Shown here: one piece after another, positions 7,387 to 14,721 of the stretch
Position numbering within the stretch: position 1 is the stretch's first letter
Layout: each line of letters opens with the position of its first letter
Assembly (NCBI GenBank): GCA_002491065.1
Contig: DKVF01000047.1
Location: 233 to 19,443 of the forward strand
Source: Peptococcaceae bacterium UBA7185
Lineage (GTDB): Bacteria; Bacillota; Peptococcia; Peptococcales; Peptococcaceae
Length of the DNA stretch: 19,211 nucleotides
Direction of reading: 5' to 3'
Made by a program: the position numbers and the translations under genes
Notes under the pieces: model-generated
Seen by the model: the letters and a program-made list of their open reading frames with translations, nothing else
What the model was told of the DNA's origin: nothing
Database searches by the model: none

Positions 7387-7719
7387 ATGAAAGTAGGAAT
7401 TATTCGTTGCATGCAGACAGAAGATTACTGTCCAGGAACAAACGATTTTAAAATGGTTGCAGAAAAGAAAGGCGCTTTTGAAGGTGTGGACGAGCCCATC
7501 GAGCTCATTGGCTTTATCAATTGCGGCGGCTGTCCGGCAAAAAAATCGGTACTGCGGGCCCGTGAACTGGTAAAACGGGGAGCAGATACTATTGCCTTTG
7601 CTTCCTGCATCACAAAAGGAAATCCTATTGGATATCCTTGTCCATTTGCAGCTAAGATGAAAGAATTGGTGCAAAAAGAAGTAGGCGATGCTGTAAAAAT
7701 TTTAGACTTCACCCACTAA
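7387..7719 (+). CDS. CGGC-domain protein (putative metal-binding)
   Basis: This 110-residue soluble protein starts MKVGIIRCMQTEDYCPGT and contains the diagnostic NCGGCPAKK at 45-53, the signature of the CGGC domain (PF08821). Six cysteines lie at 8, 15, 46, 49, 74 and 85, consistent with binding a metal or cluster; this is inferred, as the family has no well-established biochemical role. The alternating beta/alpha pattern (GIIRC, IELIGFINC, ADTIAFASC) suggests a flavodoxin-like fold with the cysteines at strand ends. The start at 7387 is chosen because AGGAGG lies 10 bases upstream; a TTG at 7327 in the same frame coincides with the -35 element. It is a single-gene unit with its own promoter. 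Confidence 0.85.
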   Translation: MKVGIIRCMQTEDYCPGTNDFKMVAEKKGAFEGVDEPIELIGFINCGGCPAKKSVLRARELVKRGADTIAFASCITKGNPIGYPCPFAAKMKELVQKEVGDAVKILDFTH

Positions 7720-7725
7720 AAATTT

Positions 7726-7769
7726 TTTCTCATGTATTGCAGCCGCAAGTCTGCATCCACTATGAGAAA
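7726..7769 (+). other. Nested inverted repeat after the CGGC gene
   Basis: TTTCTCAT (7726-7733) pairs with ATGAGAAA (7762-7769), and inside it TGCAG (7738-7742) pairs with CTGCA (7751-7755). There is no U-tract, so it is not a typical terminator; it could protect the 3' end of the mRNA. Confidence 0.35.
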
Positions 7770-7815
7770 TTATAGCTATCACTAAACCTGTCATTGTGTC
7801 AGGCTTCTTCCACTT

Positions 7816-7860
7816 TAAAAGAGCGCCTCTGCGGAATTTGATCCGTAAAAGCGCTCTTTA
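7816..7860. terminator. Compound bidirectional terminator between CGGC gene and phoR
   Basis: AAAAGAGCGC (7817-7826) pairs with GCGCTCTTT (7851-7859), and an inner stem CGGA/TCCG (7832-7835 with 7842-7845) forms in the loop. U-rich tracts flank the minus-strand reading. It sits between two converging genes and probably serves both, mainly phoR. Confidence 0.75.
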
Positions 7861-7891
7861 CCATTTCTGTTTATTAAATTAATTTTGCAAA

Positions 7892-7907
7892 TGTTTCACG
7901 TGAAACA
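7892..7907. other. parS: Canonical parS centromere site
   Basis: TGTTTCACGTGAAACA is a perfect 16-bp palindrome identical to the Bacillus-type parS consensus bound by ParB/Spo0J. The symmetry extends to 22 bp (7889-7910). In most Firmicutes such sites cluster in the origin-proximal part of the chromosome and nucleate ParB spreading and SMC loading. It lies between a terminator and the phoR stop codon, outside any gene. Confidence 0.9.
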
Positions 7908-7934
7908 TTTTTGCTGTTCGATCTTGTATCAAAA

Positions 7935-9602
7935 CTATTCTGCCGGAAAGGTAAGCAAAATGACAGTACCTTTGCCAACTTGACTCTCCAAATGAATAGA
8001 AGCATGATGATATTGTGCGATATGTTTCACGATAGAAAGCCCCAGGCCTGTTCCGCCGGATGCTTTGGAGCGGCTTTTGTCCACACGGAAAAACCGCTCA
8101 AAAATTTGAGTTTGATACTCGGCTGGAATTCCAATCCCTGTATCTTTTACGGAGACAGCAGGTCCTTTTTCGCTCTGAAAAACCGTAATCTCTACACGCC
8201 CATGCTCTACATTATATTTGATGGCGTTGTCGCAGAGATTGTAGAGCATTTCATATAAAAATCCACGTACACCGCGCACAGAAACACTTTCACCATTGAC
8301 AGTCAGTTGGACATGTTTGGCTTGCGCATTGCTCTCCAAGGCGGCGGCCGCTTCCATCGCTATCTTATAGAGGTTCACCATTTCATTATCGGGCGCAATT
8401 CCTTCATCTAACTGGGAAAGATGAATAATATCCTCCACCAAAGCCACCAATCGCGCCGCTTCTGTGCGTATTAAACCGGAAAATTGCGGAATATCCTCAG
8501 GCTTCACCAATCCATGCTCCAATAGTTCGGCACTGCCAAGAATAGACTGTAGCGGCGTCTTTAATTCATGGGAAACATTGGCGGTAAATTCCCGGCGGCT
8601 GCGTTCTGCCGCCGCTTGTTCTGTCACATCAAAGGCCAACAGCACTGTCCCTATCATTTCGCTGTCCGATTCAATCCGACTCACATCAAACTGATATTCC
8701 CTGCCGCTGCGCATCCCGCGCACTTCTCCATGCCCTGACTGCATGGCGGACTGAATGGCTGTACTCATGTCATGACTGCGTTCTATCAACAAAAAGGATT
8801 GTCCTATGCAGTCTGCATCTGTTGAAAAAATCTGCTGCGCCGCTGGATTGATACTCAAAATTGTTCCGCTGTGGTCCAACAGCACAAGCCCTTCTCTCAT
8901 ATGATATGTAATTTGCTCAAATTCATCTGTTTTTTGGCGCAAAGCCTGCAGCTGCAGTGCAATTTGTTGGCTCTGCTGATGAATGCGCCCCAACAGAGGC
9001 GCCAGTTCTTCGTAGGCATCATTTTCCAAAGGATGGTCCAAATCCAGCGTATTCAACGGACGAACAATTTTCTTGGCCATCCAATGCGCCAACAGCACAG
9101 AAAGAATAACTGCAAGAATTCCCACAAACAAAATAGGACGCAGCATGAACAGCATCAACGCCAGTACTGTCGCTTGACCAATAGAGATACGAAGCACCGT
9201 TCCATCCGCCAATTTTTTCGCACAATACAAAGTTTTCTCTGTCAGCGTACTGGAATATCGCACGCTGCTGCCTTCACCCTTGACAAAGGCCTCCTGCACC
9301 TCCACGCGATCTCCATGATTCTCCATATTTCCTGAAGAACCCTTTGTATCGAAAAGCACTGTCCCATCAGACGCAATCCAGGTAAGCCGATATTCTGAGC
9401 GAAAATCTCCGTCAGTCAGTCCCTCCAAATATATCTGCCCATTCTGCTCTACTGCATACGCTGCAAGCCGCAGTTCATCCTTGAGGTGATTTTCCTCTAC
9501 CGTTTGGTAATAGCTGTACAAATATCCCATCACAATGACAAAGCTGCCCAGCAAAACTGCCGTCGCGATTAACAGAATAGAATAAAAAATTCTCTTCGTC
9601 AT
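7935..9602 (-). CDS. phoR: Phosphate regulon sensor histidine kinase PhoR
   Basis: The 555-residue protein has the full PhoR layout: first membrane helix (about 5-30), an extracytoplasmic sensor region of about 110 residues, a second membrane helix (about 146-173), a HAMP-like linker (174-225), a PAS domain (about 228-330) and the kinase core. In the core the phosphorylated residue is His345 in ANVSHELKTPL; the N-box has Asn455 and Asn459, the G1 box is DTGIGIP (487-493), the F-box is FERFFRVD (501-508) and the G2 box is GGTGLGLSIVK (516-526). It should autophosphorylate and control PhoB in response to transporter state relayed by PhoU. Its ATG overlaps the phoB stop by four bases (ATGA), with GGAGG 8 bases upstream, so the pair is translationally coupled. 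The compound terminator at 7816 follows. Confidence 0.95.
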   Translation of the reverse strand: MTKRIFYSILLIATAVLLGSFVIVMGYLYSYYQTVEENHLKDELRLAAYAVEQNGQIYLEGLTDGDFRSEYRLTWIASDGTVLFDTKGSSGNMENHGDRVEVQEAFVKGEGSSVRYSSTLTEKTLYCAKKLADGTVLRISIGQATVLALMLFMLRPILFVGILAVILSVLLAHWMAKKIVRPLNTLDLDHPLENDAYEELAPLLGRIHQQSQQIALQLQALRQKTDEFEQITYHMREGLVLLDHSGTILSINPAAQQIFSTDADCIGQSFLLIERSHDMSTAIQSAMQSGHGEVRGMRSGREYQFDVSRIESDSEMIGTVLLAFDVTEQAAAERSRREFTANVSHELKTPLQSILGSAELLEHGLVKPEDIPQFSGLIRTEAARLVALVEDIIHLSQLDEGIAPDNEMVNLYKIAMEAAAALESNAQAKHVQLTVNGESVSVRGVRGFLYEMLYNLCDNAIKYNVEHGRVEITVFQSEKGPAVSVKDTGIGIPAEYQTQIFERFFRVDKSRSKASGGTGLGLSIVKHIAQYHHASIHLESQVGKGTVILLTFPAE

Positions 9603-10273
9603 TGTTTTGCCTCCAATCGATAGCCCACATTGCGGACAGTTTCAATCATCGCGCCGTAATCTCCTAATTTTTGCCGAAGCGTGCGAATATGCATATCCAC
9701 CGTCCGTGTCTCTCCGTAATATTCTGTGCCCCAAATATCTGACAGAAGCTGCTCCCTGGTAAAGGCAATCCCGGGTCTTGAAAGAAATAAACGCAGCAGT
9801 TCAAATTCCTTATAGGTAAGCGCTACTCTCTCCCCATCAATTGTCACAATGCGCTCATCCAGATTGACTGTCAATCCGCCCACTGATATTTGATGCTCTG
9901 CCTGCTCCGGCACAGCACGGCGCAATACCGCCTTTACGCGGGATACCATTTCCATCATACCGAAAGGCTTCGCCAGATAGTCGTCCGCGCCCAAATCAAG
10001 CCCTATCACCTTGTCATATTCCGTGCCCTTGGCCGTTGTCATAATCACAGGCAGATCAGCGGTAGCCATTTGTCCCCGCAGACGTTTCAAGATAGAAAGA
10101 CCATCCTCGCCCGGCAGCATAATATCCAGAAGAATCAATTGAGGAGTTTCCGTCCGCAGTGCGTCAAAAAGACCAACGCTGTCTGTAAAACCTTTTGCTG
10201 CAAATCCGGCAGCATTCAGCGTATAGAGCATCAGACCGCGGATCGCATCGTCATCTTCTACACAAAAAATCAT
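9599..10273 (-). CDS. phoB: Phosphate regulon response regulator (PhoB/PhoP, OmpR family)
   Basis: With the ATG at 10273 the protein is 224 residues, normal for an OmpR-type regulator. The receiver domain has acidic residues Glu6-Asp9, the phospho-acceptor Asp50 in LILLDIMLP, Thr79/Thr80 and the conserved Lys102 in YLAKPF. A winged-helix DNA-binding domain follows (about 125-222), with LTYKEFELLRLFLSRPG, the recognition region RTVDMHIRTLRQKLG and the final hairpin IETVRNVGYRL. An in-frame start at 10312 would add 13 residues; AGAGG just before 10273 and the start MIFCVEDDD favour the shorter form. Called PhoP in Bacillus. It should bind the Pho boxes upstream of pstS. It lies 233 bases after phoU beyond a terminator, in its own transcription unit with phoR. 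Confidence 0.93.
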   Translation of the reverse strand: MIFCVEDDDAIRGLMLYTLNAAGFAAKGFTDSVGLFDALRTETPQLILLDIMLPGEDGLSILKRLRGQMATADLPVIMTTAKGTEYDKVIGLDLGADDYLAKPFGMMEMVSRVKAVLRRAVPEQAEHQISVGGLTVNLDERIVTIDGERVALTYKEFELLRLFLSRPGIAFTREQLLSDIWGTEYYGETRTVDMHIRTLRQKLGDYGAMIETVRNVGYRLEAKQ

Positions 10274-10385
10274 ATGGCACCTCTTTTCCCTCTGAAGAAG
10301 CAGCAATATCAAACTGCATAAAATCAGCTCATTCCTTTTTTAAGATTTCACACACATTTTATCATACAAAATATCTGCTAGCAAC

Positions 10386-10400
10386 GCCAGATATCCTGGC
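10386..10400. promoter_or_regulatory. Small inverted repeat in the phoB upstream region
   Basis: GCCAG and CTGGC (10386-10390 and 10396-10400) flank five bases. It lies upstream of a TATGAT (minus strand, 10368-10363 region) that could be the phoB -10. It may be an operator or only a short chance hairpin. I see no clear TTNACA repeats here, unlike upstream of pstS. Confidence 0.25.
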
Positions 10401-10431
10401 ATGTTCCTATTTTTTATTTCTCAGGAAATAG

Positions 10432-10461
10432 AAAAAAACGGCTCTTTCAGAAAGAAAAGCC
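10432..10461 (-). terminator. Terminator of the pst-phoU operon
   Basis: On the minus strand GGCTTTT pairs with GAAAGAGCC (one G-T pair), followed by GTTTTTTT (10438-10432). It lies about 45 bases after the phoU stop and separates pst-phoU from phoB-phoR. On the plus strand the stem is followed by ATTTTT, so it may work weakly both ways. Confidence 0.8.
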
Positions 10462-10506
10462 ATTTTTCCCGACAATCTATAATTTGCAAAAATTCAAGCA
10501 GGCGCA

Positions 10507-11154
10507 TCAGCTCTCTTTGGTTCCAGTCACAGAGAAGATAACCCACTCGGCAATATTTACCGCATGATCGCCAATACGCTCCAGATACTTGTCAATCATC
10601 AACAAATCAAGTATGTACTCTCCCGATGTATGATTCTCCACAATATTCTGAATTAGTATCGTTCTCACCTGTATAAAAAATTCATCAATAAGATCATCAT
10701 GGGCAATGACATTTCTGGCACGAGCGATATCCTGCTGTACATAAGATTCCACGCTTTCTGTGACCATTTTCATCGTTTCTGTCGCCATTTCGTCGATATG
10801 CCCCACATTTTCCGGAACGTATCCTTCTGACAGCATGGCGGAAATAATTTCTGCAATATCAGATGCCTGATCCCCAATGCGCTCCATATCGGTGATAATT
10901 TTCAATGCAGCAGAAATCTGCCGCAAATCGCGAGCCACCGGCTGTTGCTGCAGCAGCAGTCTTAAACACAAATTTTCAATATCTCGCTCCATTTGGTCAA
11001 TTTCATTATCTAACGGTATGACCCTTTCTGCCAACTCTTTGTTTCCTTCTTTCAGCGCTTTCGCTGCCATAGATATGGCCTCTTCACACAGAGCGCCCAT
11101 CTGAATCAGCTCATTTTTCATCAAAGCAAGCTGTTCATCAAATTTAGAACGCAT
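10507..11154 (-). CDS. phoU: Phosphate signalling regulator PhoU
   Basis: The 215-residue all-helical protein carries the two PhoU repeats with their metal-binding motifs: DMERIGDQASDIAE in the first half and DKYLERIGDHAVNIAEW in the second. It sits at the membrane, links the PstSCAB transporter to PhoR and damps the Pho response when phosphate is sufficient. The start at 11154 is chosen because GGGAGG lies 8 bases upstream; an in-frame ATG at 11196 would add 14 residues and place this site within the gene. The ATG shares one base with the pstB stop (TAATG), so translation is coupled. It is the last gene of the pst operon. Confidence 0.95.
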   Translation of the reverse strand: MRSKFDEQLALMKNELIQMGALCEEAISMAAKALKEGNKELAERVIPLDNEIDQMERDIENLCLRLLLQQQPVARDLRQISAALKIITDMERIGDQASDIAEIISAMLSEGYVPENVGHIDEMATETMKMVTESVESYVQQDIARARNVIAHDDLIDEFFIQVRTILIQNIVENHTSGEYILDLLMIDKYLERIGDHAVNIAEWVIFSVTGTKES

Positions 11155-11909
11155 TATCCAAACCTCCCTGTAATATAGTCCTCTGTCTTCTGACATCCTG
11201 GCTGAGAAAACAGTTTTTCCGTCTTATCACACTCTACCAGCTCGCCAAGCAGAAAAAATGCCGTATAATCTGAAATGCGCACAGCCTGCTGCATATTGTG
11301 CGTTACAATAACAATGGTATAGTTTTCTTTGAGCTCCATAGCCAATTCTTCTATCTTTGAAGTGGAAATAGGGTCCAACGCACTGGTAGGTTCATCCATC
11401 AAAAGCACCTTAGGTTCTACAGCCAGAGCGCGGGCAATACATAGCCGCTGCTGCTGTCCGCCGGATAAGCCCAGCGCATTTTTCTTCAGACGGTCCTTCA
11501 CTTCATCCCAAATAGCTGCGCTGCGCAGAGAACGCTCCACAATATCGTCCAGCTTGGCCTTATTTTTTATACCATGGGTGCGGGGACCATAGGCAATATT
11601 ATCATAAATGCTCATCGGAAAAGGGTTGGGCTTTTGAAACACCATGCCGATTTCCCGCCGCAGTAGATTCACATCCAGAGAAGGCGCAAAAATATCCTGT
11701 TTTTGATATTGAACCTTACCGGTAATCCTGACGTTGGGGACTAAATCATTCATGCGGTTCAACGTTTTCAGGAAAGTGGATTTTCCGCAGCCGGAAGGAC
11801 CAATCAACGCCGTGATACAGTTTTCTGGAATAGTCAAATTTATATTTTTCAATGCCTGGGCGCTGCCATACCACAAGCACAGATTTTCTGCAATAATGAT
11901 AGAACTCAT
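11154..11909 (-). CDS. pstB: Phosphate ABC transporter ATPase PstB
   Basis: The 251-residue ATPase powers phosphate import through PstCA. It has Walker A GPSGCGKST (37-45), the Q-loop Gln92 in the PstB-characteristic VFQKPNPFPMSIYDN, the signature LSGGQ (148-152), Walker B LLMDEPTSALDP with catalytic Glu173, and H-loop His204. The NRMNDLVP stretch after Walker A is also typical of PstB. Its start overlaps the pstA stop by four bases (ATGA), and its AGGAGA ribosome site lies within the last pstA codons. Confidence 0.97.
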   Translation of the reverse strand: MSSIIIAENLCLWYGSAQALKNINLTIPENCITALIGPSGCGKSTFLKTLNRMNDLVPNVRITGKVQYQKQDIFAPSLDVNLLRREIGMVFQKPNPFPMSIYDNIAYGPRTHGIKNKAKLDDIVERSLRSAAIWDEVKDRLKKNALGLSGGQQQRLCIARALAVEPKVLLMDEPTSALDPISTSKIEELAMELKENYTIVIVTHNMQQAVRISDYTAFFLLGELVECDKTEKLFSQPGCQKTEDYITGRFG

Positions 11910-12763
11910 AATGCTCTCCTTTTTTTAAAGTACCGGCCTATGAACAAAGCGGAAAGATTGATCATCAGTGTCAACAACATCAAAATTGCCGCAATGGCAA
12001 AGGCGATATCAAATTCCCCCGACTCCTTGGCATAAAAATACAATGCTACCGTAAGCGTGGCTCCCTGGTTCATCAAGCCGTCAAACAGTCCAAACAGTTT
12101 ATGCGCAGCACCAGCAGTAAACAGCAACGCTGCTGATTCACCCAGAATGCGACCTACCGACAAGATACAGCCGGTAATAATTCCGTCAATACAGCCCGGC
12201 AAAACCACAGTGCGAATCACACGCCATTTGCCTGCGCCCAAACCAAAGGCGCCTTCCCTATAACTCTGCGGCACCGTTTTCAAACTCTCCTGCGCAGTAC
12301 GCATTACCGTAGGAAGATTCATAATGACCAATGTGAACGCTCCGGCAATCAGAGAGGTTCCAAAGATACCGGTAAACAATAGCATCCCCACCAAACCATA
12401 GATAATGGAAGGAATACCGGAAAGGGTTTCCGCTGCATATTCTATCGCAGCTACCACTCGTTTATTTGTCGCATATTCTGTCAAATAAACTGCTGCACCT
12501 ACACCTAAAGGAAGTACAAACAAAAGCGTAGCCAAGATAATGTAAATGGTATTCATAATATCAGGCAAAATTCCAATGCGACCATTCAGAATACTGGGCG
12601 TTGTGGTCAAAAACGACCATGTTACATGGGGCAAACCGCTTATCAGTACATAGCCAATCAAAAACAGCGTCAGCCCACAGGTAAGCGCCACGGACACAGC
12701 AATAAATGAGCGCATCAAGACAATATAAGCTTTACGCTTTGCAGAAATTGAATTTTGCTCCAT
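11906..12763 (-). CDS. pstA: Phosphate ABC transporter permease PstA
   Basis: This 285-residue permease has six predicted membrane helices (roughly 16-43, 68-95, 113-134, 136-150, 198-218, 250-274). It carries the cytoplasmic coupling motif EGAFGLGAGKWRVIRTVVLPG (about 169-189), which docks with PstB, and the conserved SGIPSIIYGLVG segment. It pairs with PstC to form the phosphate channel. The start lies two bases after the pstC stop; its AAGGAGG site consists of the last pstC codons, so translation is coupled. The length is typical. Confidence 0.96.
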   Translation of the reverse strand: MEQNSISAKRKAYIVLMRSFIAVSVALTCGLTLFLIGYVLISGLPHVTWSFLTTTPSILNGRIGILPDIMNTIYIILATLLFVLPLGVGAAVYLTEYATNKRVVAAIEYAAETLSGIPSIIYGLVGMLLFTGIFGTSLIAGAFTLVIMNLPTVMRTAQESLKTVPQSYREGAFGLGAGKWRVIRTVVLPGCIDGIITGCILSVGRILGESAALLFTAGAAHKLFGLFDGLMNQGATLTVALYFYAKESGEFDIAFAIAAILMLLTLMINLSALFIGRYFKKRRAL

Positions 12764-12765
12764 CC

Positions 12766-13644
12766 TTAACCCTCCTTACTGCGCTTTAAGAAAAAATTCA
12801 GCGCAGCATTAATGAGTAAAATGAACAGATACAGTACCAAAGCGATAGAGAACAACGCCTGCCGCTGCAAGCTTTCAGGACTGGCGTAAGACATTTCACT
12901 GGCCACAGCAGTTGTGAGAAAGCGGACACTTTGAAACAGAGAAGGCATATTGGCCACATTTCCCGATACCATGATAACCGCCATGGCCTCCCCGATCGCC
13001 CTGCCCACACCTAACACTACTGCTGCTGCAATGCCGCTTTTTGCGGCAGGAACTGATACTTTAAAATACGTTTCAATGGGCGTCGCACCCAACGCCAAGG
13101 AAGCGTCTTCATACTCTGGAGGAACAGCCTCCAGAGCAGTGACAGACACTTTTATGATGGAAGGCAAAATCATGATTGCCAGGACAATGATTGCCGCCAA
13201 CAGACTGGCTCCGTCGGGCACATGAAATAGTACGCGGATTCCCGGCACCAAGACCAACATACCGACCAAACCATAAACAACAGAAGGAATCCCTGCCAAA
13301 AGACTCACTGCAGCTTCTACTACAGTTTTTATTTTCGGAGGAGCCATCTTCGCCAAATACACTGCTGTCATAAAGCCTATGGGAACTCCGAAAAAGATGG
13401 CGCCCGCCGTACCATAAACACTGGTCAGAATAAAGGGCAAAATCCCGAAGGACGGCTCCGCCGCAGTAGATGCCCAGGTATCACCGAGCAAGAACGCGAC
13501 AAGTCCAATTTCTCTGATAGCGGGAATACCAGATACAACCAAATATGCAGTAATCAGCAATACGCAGCCTACCGTAATCAAACCAAGAAGTAAAAATATC
13601 CCGTGAACGACGGTTTCTACCGCCTGTTTTCTGCATCCCATCAT
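12766..13644 (-). CDS. pstC: Phosphate ABC transporter permease PstC
   Basis: The 292-residue product has six membrane helices and PstC hallmarks: AEPSFGILPFILTSVYGT after the first helix, LLAGIPSVVYGLVGM, the coupling loop EYEDASLALGATPIETYFKVSVP, and GVGRAIGEAMAVIMVSGN. It forms the channel with PstA. The start codon shares one base with the pstS stop (TGATG). There are two consecutive ATGs (13644 and 13641) and no recognisable ribosome site upstream, so initiation probably depends on ribosomes terminating on pstS. Confidence 0.96.
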   Translation of the reverse strand: MMGCRKQAVETVVHGIFLLLGLITVGCVLLITAYLVVSGIPAIREIGLVAFLLGDTWASTAAEPSFGILPFILTSVYGTAGAIFFGVPIGFMTAVYLAKMAPPKIKTVVEAAVSLLAGIPSVVYGLVGMLVLVPGIRVLFHVPDGASLLAAIIVLAIMILPSIIKVSVTALEAVPPEYEDASLALGATPIETYFKVSVPAAKSGIAAAVVLGVGRAIGEAMAVIMVSGNVANMPSLFQSVRFLTTAVASEMSYASPESLQRQALFSIALVLYLFILLINAALNFFLKRSKEG

Positions 13645-14474
13645 CAGTGTACCGAAACTGCACCGGCAGCAGAGATAAATTGAGCTGCCTCAACAGAAGT
13701 AGCAAAATCAAAGAATTTTTGTGCAGTATCAGAAAGAGGGGTATCTTCTTTTGTAACTAGGATAAAAGGGCGCTGTATCACATAACTGCCATCTTTTATG
13801 CTGTCCTCTGTAGGTTCTACTCCATTTACGCGAACAGTCTGTACTTGTTCATTGACCGAAGCAAGAGAAGCATAACCAATTGCTGCAGGATTCTGAGAAA
13901 CTGCTGTAATAACATCGCCGGTCGAGGTTAATTCCTGACGGTACTGACAGGAATCCTCTGTTTTTGTAATGGATTCAAATCCATCTCTGGTACCGCTGCC
14001 TGCCTCGCGACCAATCAAAACAATCTCTGCATCCTGTCCGCCCACATCTTTCCAATTGGTAATCTCACCTGTATATATTTTAGAAATAGTATCCATATCC
14101 AAATCTGCAACAGGATTTTCCGGATTCACAATCACTGCAATCCCATCATAAGCAAGCACGGTTGCCTTTAATCCATCGGCAATTTCTTCCTCTTTCAAAT
14201 CTCTGCTGGATAAACCAATATCACAACGACCTTCCTTCACAGCCTGAATACCGGAACCAGAACCTGTGGGATTGTACGTAAAAGTCACATCGGAATTTTG
14301 TCCCTCAAAAGCCTCTCCCAACGCTCCAATGACTTTTTCCATCGAAGTTGAGCCATCAGTAGATACCGTTCCCGCTTCTTTTTGCGAGCAACCTGTTGCT
14401 GTCATCACCAAAGTTGTCGCTACCATCATACATGCAAGCATTTTTTTCACTTTTTTCTTCGTTTCTGTTTTCAT
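13644..14474 (-). CDS. pstS: Phosphate-binding lipoprotein PstS
   Basis: The 276-residue protein begins with a basic, hydrophobic signal peptide and the lipobox MTATGC, with lipidated Cys29. It should stand on the outer face of the membrane and hand phosphate to PstCA. Phosphate-binding signatures are present: TDGSTSMEKVIGALGEAF near the N-terminus of the mature domain, NPTGSGSGIQAVKEGRCDIGLSSR in the middle, and IGREAGSGTRDGFE. It is the first gene of the operon and is preceded by AGGAG about 9 bases before the ATG. Upstream lie TTTACA repeats that fit control by PhoB/PhoP under phosphate limitation. Confidence 0.96.
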   Translation of the reverse strand: MKTETKKKVKKMLACMMVATTLVMTATGCSQKEAGTVSTDGSTSMEKVIGALGEAFEGQNSDVTFTYNPTGSGSGIQAVKEGRCDIGLSSRDLKEEEIADGLKATVLAYDGIAVIVNPENPVADLDMDTISKIYTGEITNWKDVGGQDAEIVLIGREAGSGTRDGFESITKTEDSCQYRQELTSTGDVITAVSQNPAAIGYASLASVNEQVQTVRVNGVEPTEDSIKDGSYVIQRPFILVTKEDTPLSDTAQKFFDFATSVEAAQFISAAGAVSVH

Positions 14475-14514
14475 TTTTCTCTTCTCCTATCTCAATATGT
14501 GGATTACAAAGATA

Positions 14515-14569
14515 AAAATACGCCTACACTGTAAAATTCAAAAGAGCAGTTTTGTAAAATTGATGTAAA
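14515..14569 (-). promoter_or_regulatory. Pho-box repeats and promoter of the pst operon
   Basis: On the minus strand TTTACA occurs exactly at 14569-14564, 14558-14553 and 14535-14530. The first two are 11 bases apart and the third 23 bases on, close to two turns. This fits the TT[ATC]A[CT]A direct repeats at about 11-bp spacing bound by Firmicute PhoP. A TATTTT at 14520-14515 could be the -10. Confidence 0.7.
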
Positions 14570-14679
14570 ATCAACTGCACCTCTTTAACAAATATTTTTC
14601 TACGTATATAGTGCGAATTTGGAAACTGTCTTATACAGCCATGATGCAAGTAGTTTTTATAGATTTGTTCCCGCATCTG

Positions 14680-14688
14680 TGTTATAGT
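14680..14688 (+). promoter_or_regulatory. Extended -10 promoter of the 502-aa protein gene
   Basis: TATAGT at 14683-14688 is preceded by TG at 14680-14681. No clear -35 is seen. It lies 34 bases before the chosen ATG and about 110 bases from the Pho boxes. Confidence 0.45.
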
Positions 14689-14721
14689 GAAAAGAAAGTA
14701 CTGAACAGGGAGATATCTTGT

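Noticed and set aside
8871..9335. Plus-strand ORF of 154 codons inside phoR
   Set aside because: It is antisense to a clear histidine kinase; the Gln/Arg/His-rich product mirrors phoR codon use.
9890..10321. Plus-strand ORF of 143 codons inside phoB
   Set aside because: It is antisense to the response regulator, with no ribosome site and no recognisable domain.
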